This document shows positions 20,106-33,179 of a DNA stretch of 64,000 nucleotides, one piece after another (position 1 is the first letter of the stretch; every line of letters starts with the position of its first letter). Made by a program: the position numbers and the translations under genes. This stretch comes from Symsagittifera roscoffensis (lineage: Eukaryota > Xenacoelomorpha > Acoela > Convolutidae), in assembly GCF_963678635.1 (NCBI RefSeq), contig NC_087065.1:51963858-52027857 (forward strand), in the 5' to 3' direction. The notes below the pieces were generated by a model. That model did not search any database and was not told the origin of the DNA. It was given only the letters and a program-made list of their open reading frames with translations.

Positions 20106-20877
20106 AATGATTGCGTTGTATCGCCTCTGTGTAGAAAAAATAAGAAGCTGAATTTTTTTGCGCAAAAGACATTTGTTTTTGGATAACCAAGTCGTAGTTT
20201 TTAGCAGCTCTCGAAAAGCACCTGCGAAGACGTTTTCTGACGTTGTTCCGAAGATTTCAGCAAAACTGCTGATTTAACAGCAAATCCCGACAGCCAACAG
20301 GTTCGTTTAACTCCCTGAAAATCAACCTCAGGTGTTTTTAGGAAAAATAACGTAGAACTAAAAGGTATGTTATAAATGCATGCTAGTTGAACTGAAACTA
20401 CCGAATGAATTAATTAAATTTGGCAATTTTTGAATCCCATGGTGAAAAAACAAAAAAGTTATTATTAAAAATAGGGCTAAAAAGTTGTCGCTCTCGTATT
20501 TCGTCCGAAGCAAACATAACGACGCCACACTCGGTTACTTTGGTATTGTTTTGATTTCCACAGACATTGTCTCTTATTTCCGCAAAAATCGAGTTTCTCA
20601 AACGATTGTTGACTTAGTCGAAAAACAAAAAATGATTAAGCACTAAGCACTGGATTCCATAACAACAAATTTTTGTCAGAATTTCGTTCAGGCAACGTTT
20701 ATTTCTGTAATCCAGCTACAAAACTACTAACACATGTAAAATATGTGTCTAGGAAATCCAGAACGAAGCAAGCACATTTTGTGCTCTGTTATAAAACCAA
20801 GTTTTGCATCGTACTGAAAAATGCATCTGGTAAAATGCTCCCATACGCCATATTAAATACAAAAGAATAGATTTCGC

Positions 20878-21215
20878 TCATTCTAACAAATCGATTATGG
20901 CAAATAAGCTTCTTTTAACCAATTTTGAACGATTTTTAAGATGGATTTAATCTCCGCTTACGAGTTAATAGCGCGAAATATATTGCGCGTTAATTGTCCC
21001 AAAATGGCAATCTTTAAACCCCCATAACTTTACGAAAAAGATCACAGGTAAAATATCTTTTTAAATGTAAGCTCAAGACAAGAATACCGTTTGAATGATA
21101 TAAAAAAAAATTCCGTCAAAAAAGGCTAGTTAAAAAGTCGAAATTTGTCTGAAGAAAAAAAAACCCACCCCGAGCACAAATATTCCGTTACTTTCGTATC
21201 GAAAGTCGGAACAAT
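20878..21215 (-). repeat. R2 dispersed repeat, minus strand
   Basis: The reverse complement reads TATTTGTGCTCGGGGTGGG near its start and AATCTCCGCTTACGAG is seen on the + strand. It matches the two tandem units at 10440-11250 in order of blocks. Its duplicate is at 29131-29468. Confidence 0.85.
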
Positions 21216-23199
21216 AACCTTAAAAATGTGAGAGTTGGGGAAACCTTAAATTCGAGATAGGGAAGTACTTTTTGACGAAAACCGAAAGTAGCTTGATGGA
21301 TCTGATTTTTTTATATTGCAGTCTGACAATGAGACTTCGAAAAAGTCAAAATTGCAGGAAAAAGTCAAAATGCAAGCTTCAAACGAGATATTGTCAAGTA
21401 GTGACCCCTTTGTTGATAACGGCACGATGGTTGTTTTGTGCTTTAATTATTGCTTGCATCTAATTTTTTTTTTTTTTGAAAATGACTGCGTTTTGTTGAC
21501 ATGTGCTAAATAATAAATAAATTTAAATTTTTGACTCTTGGTACATGACAAACAACGAGAGTGAAACTGACCCTATAAATGGTAATAGCTCCCAGGACAT
21601 GCTTAATTTAAGATTTTTTTCTTGGCCTGAAATTGAGGCAATTGACATCAAGCCTTTCATTTCATTTTCCTTTGTGCCTTCCGAAAAAAAAAAACTGACG
21701 ATGACTGGAATAGCGGTTAATGTTTTCTGTTATTTTCAGCAATAAAGTTTTTTTGTAATTCATGTTAATTGATCAATTCAAAAGTTACGAAATTAATCTT
21801 GTTTCTTTCGAAAACTTTTTAATTCTATTAATCGCAATTGAAAATTTTCAGTTTCATTGGTTTAATAATTTATAAGGGCTAAATGACTTGTGTAGAGACA
21901 GGGGGCCTATTTTGTCTTTAGCCTAAAACCAGTTTGAATTCTTGCAATTGATGCCTGTCAGTTTGTTCCGTGACAGCTAGTCATGTAGATCCGCGGCACA
22001 CTTAAGTTTGCAGGGCATCTGAATCGGCAACATGTCTAATCTATCTGTCGAATTGAATTTCCGAGGAAATTAACCGACGTTCATTTTTGTTTTCCCTACC
22101 TCTTTGCTATGTGATGTTCCTAATCATATGAAGTTCAGATAACCTATACCAGTCCAGCTATAATTGTTAGGCTATATTGGCCTGCTGAGACAGCATTTTA
22201 TTGAAAAAATCATATGTTTTTTGCAGCAGACTGATATCATTTCCTAAATAAGGCGCATTAATTTCCCAGTAGAGTTTGGATAATTGTTATTTGCCTTAGA
22301 TCGTCAGACTTTCACGTAAGTTGGTGCATTTTGTTTGCTATGGTAATTTTTTTACAAAGTTTAAGTTTTACAAATATTCTGGGATTTTAATTGAGTTTCA
22401 AAAGCGTGTTCTGAGTCAAAAGCGTGTTCGCGAAATTTGCGGTCTCATTGGACTCGAGTAGAAGAAAGTGACAGGTCATTTTCAGGGGAGAGTTTGAGGT
22501 TGTGTTTTTTGTGGAAGTTAAAGATAAAAAAAGGTAAAATAAAAGGCTTTTTAATTCTGGCTTGCATATAAACGAATTCGACGGCAAAAGTATCGGGCTG
22601 GGTGAGTCACTTGGACAAAAATTAGATATAGTGTTAAGATGATTATCCCCGAAAGACTATGCTGCAAATTTTTCAGGCAGATCAGGCAGAAGGGAAATAT
22701 GAAATTTGTCATCAGGGTTTAATGATTTACTCATTCAAAGGTTTTTGAGCGGTCAAGTAACCTTCTATTTGGGGTTTTTTTTTAATAAAGCCTCGGGAGA
22801 TGAAGCTGTAGAGTGACGTCCGTAGGCTGATGGAATAAACGGAGCTAAAACCAAGCTCTGCAACATGGTGACTGTTTGAGGAGTTGTTTTTATAAATGGT
22901 CACACTTTATACAAAAGATTGATTCTGAAATTTGTATATAATGTTCTTTACTTTAATTTTCTTTAAGTCGAATATTGTATCATGTATCACGTCAAATCTT
23001 TTTCAGCCATGATTCAAATGGCGTTTAAAGAACTTCAAAAAATGTTTTTGGTTTGAGAAAAAAGGTTTAAAATTTTAAGTTTGAGTCTAATTTCGAGCGA
23101 GTTGAGAAAATTGTTGTTTGAAAAGTAAAAAACTTCGTTTTACTCCTGGAAAGCTAGTTTTGGAAGCTTCATTTAGCCCTTCCTTGGCGTTAAAATTTT
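21216..23199. other. Right third of tandem copy 1, no gene seen
   Basis: AT-rich sequence without recognisable coding content. Several open frames of 60-80 codons exist but show no family resemblance. They are no more conserved than the flanking noncoding bases, because the whole unit is nearly identical. Confidence 0.5.
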
Positions 23200-23407
23200 G
23201 TTATTTTACGAGCATAATTGCGGGCGTAGCTTTGTACGGCCAGTCAACTCCCTGATTCAACGCAATTCACTTAATTAGATGTCAAGATTTTTTGCCACTT
23301 TTATGACACTAGACTTTTTCCCCGTTGACATGTTTTTTTTTAAATTTATAAGAAAATAATTTAGCTGTATTTTGAAGCCGCAGTAATCTCCAAATTCCTT
23401 TTTGGAG

Positions 23408-23479
23408 TCCTATTTGGTCTAGCGGTAAAGTGTTTGCCATGGGAACCTAAGGTCTAGGGTCTGAGTCCCGACGGGAACT
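23408..23479 (+). other. tRNA-like sequence, second copy
   Basis: Duplicate of 15040-15111, with the same A-box- and B-box-like motifs and one T more in the following T-run. Not a functional tRNA by stem pairing. Confidence 0.5.
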
Positions 23480-24859
23480 TGTTTTTTTTATCATCTAGGA
23501 GTTGTCGGGTTATCGTATGTGCTTAGTTTTTGTCGGCTTTCCAAGGGATGGACTGTGCTTGAAGGCTGTGGAAACTTTCAGCATTTCCGAGTGCTGTATC
23601 TAGCATTTGTAAAGATGCATTTAATTGAGGTTAAAGCTTTTGTAGAATTTATTTGATATGTTCAGTTTTCTGCGTGTGATTCTTAAGACTCCTAGATGTT
23701 ACGTCCTCCGAAGTACCAAAACATGTAATGTATCATTCAAATGACCTACTATGAGGAAACTGAACGACATATCGCACGCCGTAATTATCAAAGAAGCGCA
23801 GGAATTTTTCTTTTGCATTATAATCTAATGATTTTTTGGCTTCCTGAAAGCGAATGATTTTTGTCGGCTCAATGGCCGAGGTATTTTTGGGCACTTTTTG
23901 CACGTTTTTAGGCACTTTTTGGAAAGTTTTGACCAACAAATTGCTCTTTTTCGGCGCGCGCTCCTCCCTCAAAATTAGTAATATTGGTGCCAAAGGCGCC
24001 TTTATAAAATTTTTAAGGACTGTCACCAAAAATGGATATCTCAAAATAGTACAAAGGGGGACCATTTGGGCCGGCAGGGGGTCGAATCCACGTGGAGGGG
24101 GGGGGGGGGGCGTCCGCCACCCTCCCACTTAATCCCTCCCTGTGTTACTTAAACAGCCTTCTGCGATTTTCATAGATTGTTAAACATGCCGAACACGTTA
24201 TTTTTGGTGTGCATTCAAATTATTTTTTCATTAATTTTTCAATAATCGTTGAGGTTGCTTTTTTGTTTGCATTTGCGAATAGCTAGTGTTTATTGCAATG
24301 AATAAAAGTTTTTCAGGGTTCAATTTTGAAACTTATCACGAGCCATAACTCTATTTGTTGAAACATAATTATTTAGGACATGATTTTCGAAGTTTTTAAA
24401 AAGGTTCAATCTATTTTTTGGTGTCTATTTTCTATGGTTATAGCTACAAATTTTGTGACTGTCTTCATAGTTTTCATTAATTTTTAGTATTGTTCTTCAC
24501 TATTTTCTTGGTTATGGCCGGGATTCAACGCTCGATGTGTTATTTACTTCAATGAGAACACTTATCTAAGTCTGATATTTTTCAGGAAATTTATTTACAT
24601 TTTGTGCACATTTTGTACAATTGAATTTTTAGCGTTTTTTTTTCAGTTCAGTTCAGTTAGTTTTTAAAGGAAGTCAAACTCCACAATCGAAAGTGCTAGG
24701 GTCACTCAGCGTCTTTTGCAGTCTATCAATCAATCATATGGCAATTTATTAAGTTGGTATGCTAAAAGATTCATTTTGTAGTAGTTAGAACATAATTGAA
24801 AGATGCCCGAGGCCATCTTCAACTAAGTTCTAACTGTTTTTGCTCTTTCTGAGGGAAAG

Positions 24860-24965
24860 ATGCCGGTAAATTCTGAAAGAGCCCGGAAAATTGTGAAAGA
24901 GCCCGGAAAATTCTGAAAGAGCCCGGAAAACTCTGAAAGAGCCCGGAAAAGTGCGCGAAACTATG
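24860..24965 (+). repeat. Minisatellite, second copy
   Basis: Same five 21-bp units as at 16500-16605. Unit number has not changed since the large duplication, which argues that the duplication is recent. Confidence 0.9.
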
Positions 24966-27900
24966 CAAATGATATCTTTTTTCTAGCATGCGTTCTATTA
25001 TTTCATTTTTCTTTCATGCCTTGTCGTGAGAGAACATGTGTGAAAGAGCAAAAACATACTCTTCTCACTTTGTATGCTGAAAAATTGGTCTGCTAAAAAA
25101 TCGGTCCCCGTTTTTCATTGTAAGCAATATCTCTATGCCCACTTTTAAAGCCATCTCTGCTGTGGGTTGCACTCTAGATATGTTAAGCAAACTATCATTT
25201 TCTCATGAAATTCTATTCAATGCATCTTTCAAAATAGCTGTGGTGTGTATATTACTCTCACGCTCAAGCTTACCTCTTTTAAAAAAGGATGTTAATTTAT
25301 CAATGGTAAAATAAAAAAGATTGAAATTTTTACGTCAAAAAAGAACGGAAGTTGAAGGTATCAGTTTTCAGTAATTGAGGATGCTCAATACAATTAAGGT
25401 GTAGGCAGCTTTGGCTCCCGATGAAGGCTTGCAAAAGTTACAGCAACCCATTTCCTATCTTCATAATCAATTGCTGTAATGATTGTTCTGTTAAGGCGTC
25501 GGTTTACCTTTTAACTGGGGGTGTTAGCTTTTAAGGCAATGCAAGATGTGTCAGATTTTCGGCCTTGTGTTTTTTTGTGGAAGTCCTTATTGACTATGAC
25601 ATGTTTGGTTTTTAACTTGGCGGTGTTTAGTTTCATTTTCTTGATTATTTTACTTTCGAATCCCTCCAACTTGAAGCGTAATAGCAGAAATAACATTGCT
25701 GCAAAATTAATTTTGCGTTGAAACTTCTCAGGTTAAATCTATAACTCAGATAAGTAAATAATTTGAGTAAGGTTTCAAACTTATTTTTTAAAAAATTATG
25801 GACATTTTTAGGCCAGTTATTTTGAATTTTTCGAGCTCTGTCGAAACCCCAGAATTGCAATCTTCGGCGCTGCAAGTATTTATTGAGAGAAACAGAAAGT
25901 TGGGACAGCGCCGCAGTTACTTATTGGCCGAGTTGCTAGGTTTTGACTGCACGGCAGGTTTTTTATTAACCAAAATGGAGCTGTGACGAAATATTAAATA
26001 AACGGTGAAAAGTAAAGGCTGCAAGGTTGAATAAATATTGCGGCAAAATTGTTTTTCCCGATGAAACTTCAAAGATTAAATGCATATCTATTACAGAAAA
26101 AAATTGTTAGAAATAGATTCGAAAAATTGTATCGACCTTTTTTAAGCCAGCCATGAATTTAAAGCGCTGCTGCAACTATATATATATTTTTAGCGCGCCA
26201 GCAATTTCTGGACGGTTTTGACCTAAGTTTTGTTTTCGGGAATTGATGAAATTTCGGCAACTGAAATTGACGGATTCCAACCCCCTCACCCTTAAGCACG
26301 CTACATATATTTAAAAATTATTGACTCCTGACTACCATTCAACTCATTACTGAAAAGCTTCGAACATGCAATTTTGATGAATTAATTCAGCCGAATATCA
26401 GTTGTGCCATCCTGCCATACGTTTGGCGGATGAACATATTTTAACAAAAAGAGTAATTTATTTGAGAGTTTTCTTGGGAACTTAATTTCTCATGCATTCA
26501 TACAACGTGCTTCTCTGTTTTTTGTGTCTAACTTAATGCTTAAATATAATGCCTCTAATTCATTCAGCCAAAAATATATATTTGTTGATCAACAATTCTT
26601 CCAAGTCGTATTCCAACAAATGGGGAGGGTTACAAAAACCATCACTTTTAAAAATAAATGGAATGAGCGTAGATATTCCTTGTTGTCATTATTTACAAAT
26701 ACTTCAATAATAAGAATGCCTCATCAATCACAGGAAAGTGGCAAATTAGTTTTGAAGTTTTTTGATTTCGCGGTGAAAAAATACCATCTTCATAGATGCT
26801 TGATAATTTCGTTGCGAGAAACAAAGGTTTCAAGGATGTGCGAGTTTGGAGTCCAGAATTGGCAACAAAGCCTTTCCTAATATGTACAAAGAGTCCATTT
26901 AAAAGATTAGAGCTTAAAAGATAAGATGTTTGAGTTGTTTTGACGCTAATTTATCCGTTAATGCTAGACTAATTGATTTTTAGCTTTTACTCAGAAAAGT
27001 AGAAAGCCAATAAGGGTAACTATTCATCGTCATCTGAGAAGTCGAAACGGTAAGTATCTTGCATTTCATAAATAGCCCTGAGTAGTGTTAAGAGGTCATA
27101 ATGGAGTCGTGAGTAGTTTTCGTCAATTTCCTCCCCCGTTTCTTACCCCGCTGAATTAATTCTGGATAGCAATTTTGGCTCTATTCCTGTTTCTCTCCCC
27201 TTGTGAAGTTGCAGTTTGAGTTATCTAAAGGTCGTTCACGAAAAATTGCCAAAAATTGTTTTCTTGTTCAGGCTGACTCGATTAATTGCAGCTTAGAACA
27301 TCAAAAATAATTATCAAGAGGCGTTCGTTAATCAATTTATTACCCTTGCGAATAGCATGCGTTATCAAATCTGAATGTAGATTTTTTTGGGGGGTTAACA
27401 ACTAGTTTAACTAAGTATTTTTTTTCTCAAAAACCCTTCTACCAATTTTCAAAAAAAGGTATCCATAGAAAGACCACCTACATTTTGTGTGCCTGCATAC
27501 TCCCCTGGTCTCTTTAGTTGACCGATTTTTTTTTGATTTTTTCGTTCTCTCACAAATTAAGCCACCAAATCTGAATGGATTTAGAACGGAATAGAACGCT
27601 CCCCTCATAAGCGACTACGCCCAAACTTTTTACACCTAAAATTATGGCCCTCGGAATAGTCAAATTTTTGATTTTTTGACTTTTCTCGAGAACTACTCAG
27701 CCAAACTCGTGTTTTTGGGTTCAATCGAAATTACTGGTCTGCTTAAGCGGCTGCGCCCAATTGTTTTTAAACAAAAAGCTATATTTCTCGGAAATGTCAA
27801 CTTTCTAATTTGTTGACCGTTTCTTGAACTTTTCTCGATAAATATTCTGCCGAAGCTGATATCATAGGTTTAATCGACACAACAGGTTGTTGGAAGCTTG

Positions 27901-28237
27901 CATTTTGTTAATTTGCTACGCCTAGTTTCTTTTAACAAAAAGTTATGGCCTTCAAACTCGTGAATGTTTGGAAACATTGCCCGTTTTTTGGAAGTTTTTT
28001 CACTTTACTCGAAGACTACCGTGCTAATTCTCAGCTTAAGTGCTCAATCAAGAAACCCGATTTTGGAAATCTTCTCTACTTTACCGTCACGGCCTGCTTT
28101 TAGCAGAAAAAAATTACGGATTTCGGAAACACAATTTTTTGTACTTAGACCATTTTTTAGAAACTTTTTGAGTTTTCATATAAACTACCCTATCAAATCT
28201 ACTTTCAATCGAAAGAAGTGGCTGTGCGATTTTTTCC

Positions 28238-28358
28238 TTGAGGAGGCGGATGACACTATGGCCCTTTCAACCATGACCGAAGCGGCATTCGAACCCACGA
28301 CTTTTGTGTTAAAGGCCGTGCGTCTTACCCACTCGGCCAATTCTGCTCAGGCTTTTCA
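28238..28358 (-). mobile_element. tRNA-derived SINE, minus strand, second copy
   Basis: Identical by eye to the SINE at 19985-20105, at offset 8253. Confidence 0.75.
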
Positions 28359-31300
28359 AATGATTGCGTTGTATCGCCTCTGTGTAGAAAAAATAAGAAG
28401 CTGAATTTTTTTGCGCAAAAGACATTTGTTTTTGGATAACCAAGTCGTAGTTTTTAGCAGCTCTCGAAAAGCACCTGCGAAGACGTTTTCTGACGTTGTT
28501 CCGAAGATTTCAGCAAAACTGCTGATTTAACAGCAAATCCCGACAGCCAACAGGTTCGTTTAACTCCCTGAAAATCAACCTCAGGTGTTTTTAGGAAAAA
28601 TAACGTAGAACTAAAAGGTATGTTATAAATGCATGCTAGTTGAACTGAAACTACCGAATGAATTAATTAAATTTGGCAATTTTTGAATCCCATGGTGAAA
28701 AAACAAAAAAGTTATTATTAAAAATAGGGCTAAAAAGTTGTCGCTCTCGTATTTCGTCCGAAGCAAACATAACGACGCCACACTCGGTTACTTTGGTATT
28801 GTTTTGATTTCCACAGACATTGTCTCTTATTTCCGCAAAAATCGAGTTTCTCAAACGATTGTTGACTTAGTCGAAAAACAAAAAATGATTAAGCACTAAG
28901 CACTGGATTCCATAACAACAAATTTTTGTCAGAATTTCGTTCAGGCAACGTTTATTTCTGTAATCCAGCTACAAAACTACTAACACATGTAAAATATGTG
29001 TCTAGGAAATCCAGAACGAAGCAAGCACATTTTGTGCTCTGTTATAAAACCAAGTTTTGCATCGTACTGAAAAATGCATCTGGTAAAATGCTCCCATACG
29101 CCATATTAAATACAAAAGAATAGATTTCGCTCATTCTAACAAATCGATTATGGCAAATAAGCTTCTTTTAACCAATTTTGAACGATTTTTAAGATGGATT
29201 TAATCTCCGCTTACGAGTTAATAGCGCGAAATATATTGCGCGTTAATTGTCCCAAAATGGCAATCTTTAAACCCCCATAACTTTACGAAAAAGATCACAG
29301 GTAAAATATCTTTTTAAATGTAAGCTCAAGACAAGAATACCGTTTGAATGATATAAAAAAAAAATTCCGTCAAAAAAGGCTAGTTAAAAAGTCGAAATTT
29401 GTCTGAAGAAAAAAAAACCCACCCCGAGCACAAATATTCCGTTACTTTCGTATCGAAAGTCGGAACAATAACCTTAAAAATGTGAGAGTTGGGGAAACCT
29501 TAAATTCGAGATAGGGAAGTACTTTTTGACGAAAACCGAAAGTAGCTTGATGGATCTGATTTTTTTATATTGCAGTCTGACAATGAGACTTCGAAAAAGT
29601 CAAAATTGCAGGAAAAAGTCAAAATGCAAGCTTCAAACGAGATATTGTCAAGTAGTGACCCCTTTGTTGATAACGGCACGATGGTTGTTTTGTGCTTTAA
29701 TTATTGCTTGCATCTAATTTTTTTTTTTTTTGAAAATGACTGCGTTTTGTTGACATGTGCTAAATAATAAATAAATTTAAATTTTTGACTCTTGGTACAT
29801 GACAAACAACGAGAGTGAAACTGACCCTATAAATGGTAATAGCTCCCAGGACATGCTTAATTTAAGATTTTTTTCTTGGCCTGAAATTGAGGCAATTGAC
29901 ATCAAGCCTTTCATTTCATTTTCCTTTGTGCCTTCCGAAAAAAAAAAAAACTGACGATGACTGGAATAGCGGTTAATGTTTTCTGTTATTTTCAGCAATA
30001 AAGTTTTTTTGTAATTCATGTTAATTGATCAATTCAAAAGTTACGAAATTAATCTTGTTTCTTTCGAAAACTTTTTAATTCTATTAATCGCAATTGAAAA
30101 TTTTCAGTTTCATTGGTTTAATAATTTATAAGGGCTAAATGACTTGTGTAGAGACAGGGGGCCTATTTTGTCTTTAGCCTAAAACCAGTTTGAATTCTTG
30201 CAATTGATGCCTGTCAGTTTGTTCCGTGACAGCTAGTCATGTAGATCCGCGGCACACTTAAGTTTGCAGGGCATCTGAATCGGCAACATGTCTAATCTAT
30301 CTGTCGAATTGAATTTCCGAGGAAATTAACCGACGTTCATTTTTGTTTTCCCTACCTCTTTGCTATGTGATGTTCCTAATCATATGAAGTTCAGATAACC
30401 TATACCAGTCCAGCTATAATTGTTAGGCTATATTGGCCTGCTGAGACAGCATTTTATTGAAAAAATCATATGTTTTTTGCAGCAGACTGATATCATTTCC
30501 TAAATAAGGCGCATTAATTTCCCAGTAGAGTTTGGATAATTGTTATTTGCCTTAGATCGTCAGACTTTCACGTAAGTTGGTGCATTTTGTTTGCTATGGT
30601 AATTTTTTTACAAAGTTTAAGTTTTACAAATATTCTGGGATTTTAATTGAGTTTCAAAAGCGTGTTCTGAGTCAAAAGCGTGTTCGCGAAATTTGCGGTC
30701 TCATTGGACTCGAGTAGAAGAAAGTGACAGGTCATTTTCAGGGGAGAGTTTGAGGTTGTGTTTTTTGTGGAAGTTAAAGATAAAAAAAGGTAAAATAAAA
30801 GGCTTTTTAATTCTGGCTTGCATATAAACGAATTCGACGGCAAAAGTATCGGGCTGGGTGAGTCACTTGGACAAAAATTAGATATAGTGTTAAGATGATT
30901 ATCCCCGAAAGACTATGCTGCAAATTTTTCAGGCAGATCAGGCAGAAGGGAAATATGAAATTTGTCATCAGGGTTTAATGATTTACTCATTCAAAGGTTT
31001 TTGAGCGGTCAAGTAACCTTCTATTTGGGGTTTTTTTTTAATAAAGCCTCGGGAGATGAAGCTGTAGAGTGACGTCCGTAGGCTGATGGAATAAACGGAG
31101 CTAAAACCAAGCTCTGCAACATGGTGACTGTTTGAGGAGTTGTTTTTATAAATGGTCACACTTTATACAAAAGATTGATTCTGAAATTTGTATATAATGT
31201 TCTTTACTTTAATTTTCTTTAAGTCGAATATTGTATCATGTATCACGTCAAATCTTTTTCAGCCATGATTCAAATGGCGTTTAAAGAACTTCAAAAAATG

Positions 31301-31455
31301 TTTTTGGTTTGAGAAAAAAGGTTTAAAATTTTAAGTTTGAGTCTAATTTCGAGCGAGTTGAGAAAATTGTTGTTTGAAAAGTAAAAAACTTCGTTTTACT
31401 CCTGGAAAGCTAGTTTTGGAAGCTTCATTTAGCCCTTCCTTGGCGTTAAAATTTT

Positions 31456-33179
31456 CGGAAAAATCAATACATGGTTCTGCAAAGAATTAGATAACTTCTT
31501 AGAATTTGTTTTGGTTATTGATTTTACTAAGGCAATTATTGTCGATTACGCCTAATTCACTTACGTTTTACTAGTTCGAACACTTCTTTCTTTCATCACA
31601 CCTCGCAAAAAAAACAATACTAAATTGATTCAAAAAACACCTTTTTTGTGAATGTGGTCGGAACATTCTGTGCTACTTGCACAGCGACCAGTGCTACTTG
31701 CACATCAGCAAGGGTATCTGTAATATATTAAGTTTTTATCATTAGTAATATTTCGTATGACTGTTATTTTGGTTGACCATCATTTCTATCATTTTTTCGT
31801 GAGAAACAATTTTCAATTCTGGAGGTTTTGTTATGCATTTCATGCATTTCTCAAAGAACTTTAAATGAAGTGGTGGTATATTATACTAAGGCTTTTTTAT
31901 TCGAACTGCAAAATTAATTTTTGAATAATTTGCTCAAGCATTTTTAAAAACTTTTTTAGTTGTTTGAAAAATTATTTTGCCCGCGTGCTAAAATTTTCAT
32001 TTCAATAAAATGGTTCGTCGTTTCGAATGAATTGTCATATTATTGCCCGTTGATTTGTTAGTAATATTTGAAAAAATGCGTTCGAATTTCTTTACCTTCA
32101 TGCTTAGGCTGTCAGGTTACGTGCGCGCTAGCAAATTCTGTTTTATCTTTTTTTTTCTCGCTCATTCATTTCAACTAGTATATATTATTTCAGACTAACA
32201 CACTACTTAACACACTGAGGCGCTAATTTTTATGTTATTCTTTCTTGGTTTAGTTTAATTTTTCTAGATTTTTAGCAATCTTTTTTGCTTGATTGGCGGC
32301 ATGTATTCGGGGTGTTATTTTCAGAAAAATGTAGAGGTATGTTAAACAATTTTTGACACGCTTCTTATACATTTTGAAATATATTTTTTGTCCAGAGCTC
32401 AAAATGCAAAATATATTTCACATCCGACTATTTCTGGAAAGTTATGGGGTTTGAAGACACACGATTTGATCACCAGAGGATATTTAATATCACGCGGAAC
32501 TTCCGATTGACTTTTAACGTGTAGCTCAGACAACAAAATGATTCCAATTTGAATAAGGATACGTAATCCAAATGTAGCTTTAAAGGACGCAAAATTTTTT
32601 TTATTGACAGCATAAGGGAAGTTTCGCTGTGGTAGAAAGTCTTTTTGGATGTGTTTGCAAAATGCAGCCTCGCCCGTTGTTTAAATTTTTGTGTCGCATT
32701 GTTTTTTTTGGCCTAATTGTATTAATGAGAAATTTCAATATGGTTAAGATACTTTTGCTCCCAAGATAGAATGCCGTCAAAAAAACAGTCCACCATGGTT
32801 AATTATTTGATTTTATTACTTTATTATCAAAAGAAATAAGATGCATTGTAGCTTATGCCAAAACCGAACAAATAGTTTGCAGAAACTGAGTTCAGAAACA
32901 AAGTGATAATGGTTTCAAAGATCGGAAGAAGATAATGGTTTCAAAGTGATGTTACTAATAAATAAATTCAAGACGTGTATAGGTGACTCAATACAAATCT
33001 ACCCATTCTTAAACTTAATATAGGCTTTTATATCGACAAGATGAATAAACAATTGGTCTTTAGGGAGAGTCATTAGAACTGGTGGCAGATAGTTTCAACA
33101 GCCTTTTTATAAACATAGCCTCTATTATTTTCAATAGCCTCTTATATTTCAAATATGCAAAATATTTCTTCTTCTGGTG
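31456..33179. other. No gene seen
   Basis: Unique AT-rich sequence to the right of the large duplication. Small local duplications only (for example GATAATGGTTTCAAAG twice near 32900-32945). Part of it may be the decayed 5' region of the retrotransposon that follows, but I see no protein similarity. Confidence 0.5.

Larger units (their letters stand above)
14831..23199 (+). repeat. Large direct tandem duplication, copy 1 (8.37 kb)
   Basis: Starts TGTTATTTTACGAGC and runs to GGCGTTAAAATTTT, where copy 2 begins with the same TGTTATTTTACGAGC. By eye the two copies are almost identical over more than 8 kb. I noticed two substitutions (near 16806 and 18423), homopolymer differences, a 9-bp loss (TTTGTGCAC) in copy 2 and a loss of about 106 bp in copy 2 near 19043-19150. 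The join shares only about 1 bp with the flanks, so recombination between long repeats did not make it. It contains no gene I can name. Confidence 0.97.
23200..31455 (+). repeat. Large direct tandem duplication, copy 2 (8.26 kb)
   Basis: Begins TGTTATTTTACGAGC and ends GGCGTTAAAATTTT before CGGAAAAATC, the unique right flank. Relative to copy 1 the offset is about 8368 at the left, 8359 after the 9-bp loss near 24600, and 8253 after the 106-bp loss near 27412. It carries the same sub-features as copy 1, at those offsets: tRNA-like head, R1 fragment, minisatellite, protein-like scraps, R4 array, SINE and R2. Near identity means either a very recent duplication or two alleles placed side by side in assembly. 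Confidence 0.97.

Noticed and set aside
19711-20151. 146-codon + strand frame in the duplicated unit (also 27964-28404)
   Set aside because: It runs through R4 repeat units and the reverse strand of a tRNA-derived SINE; no protein similarity.
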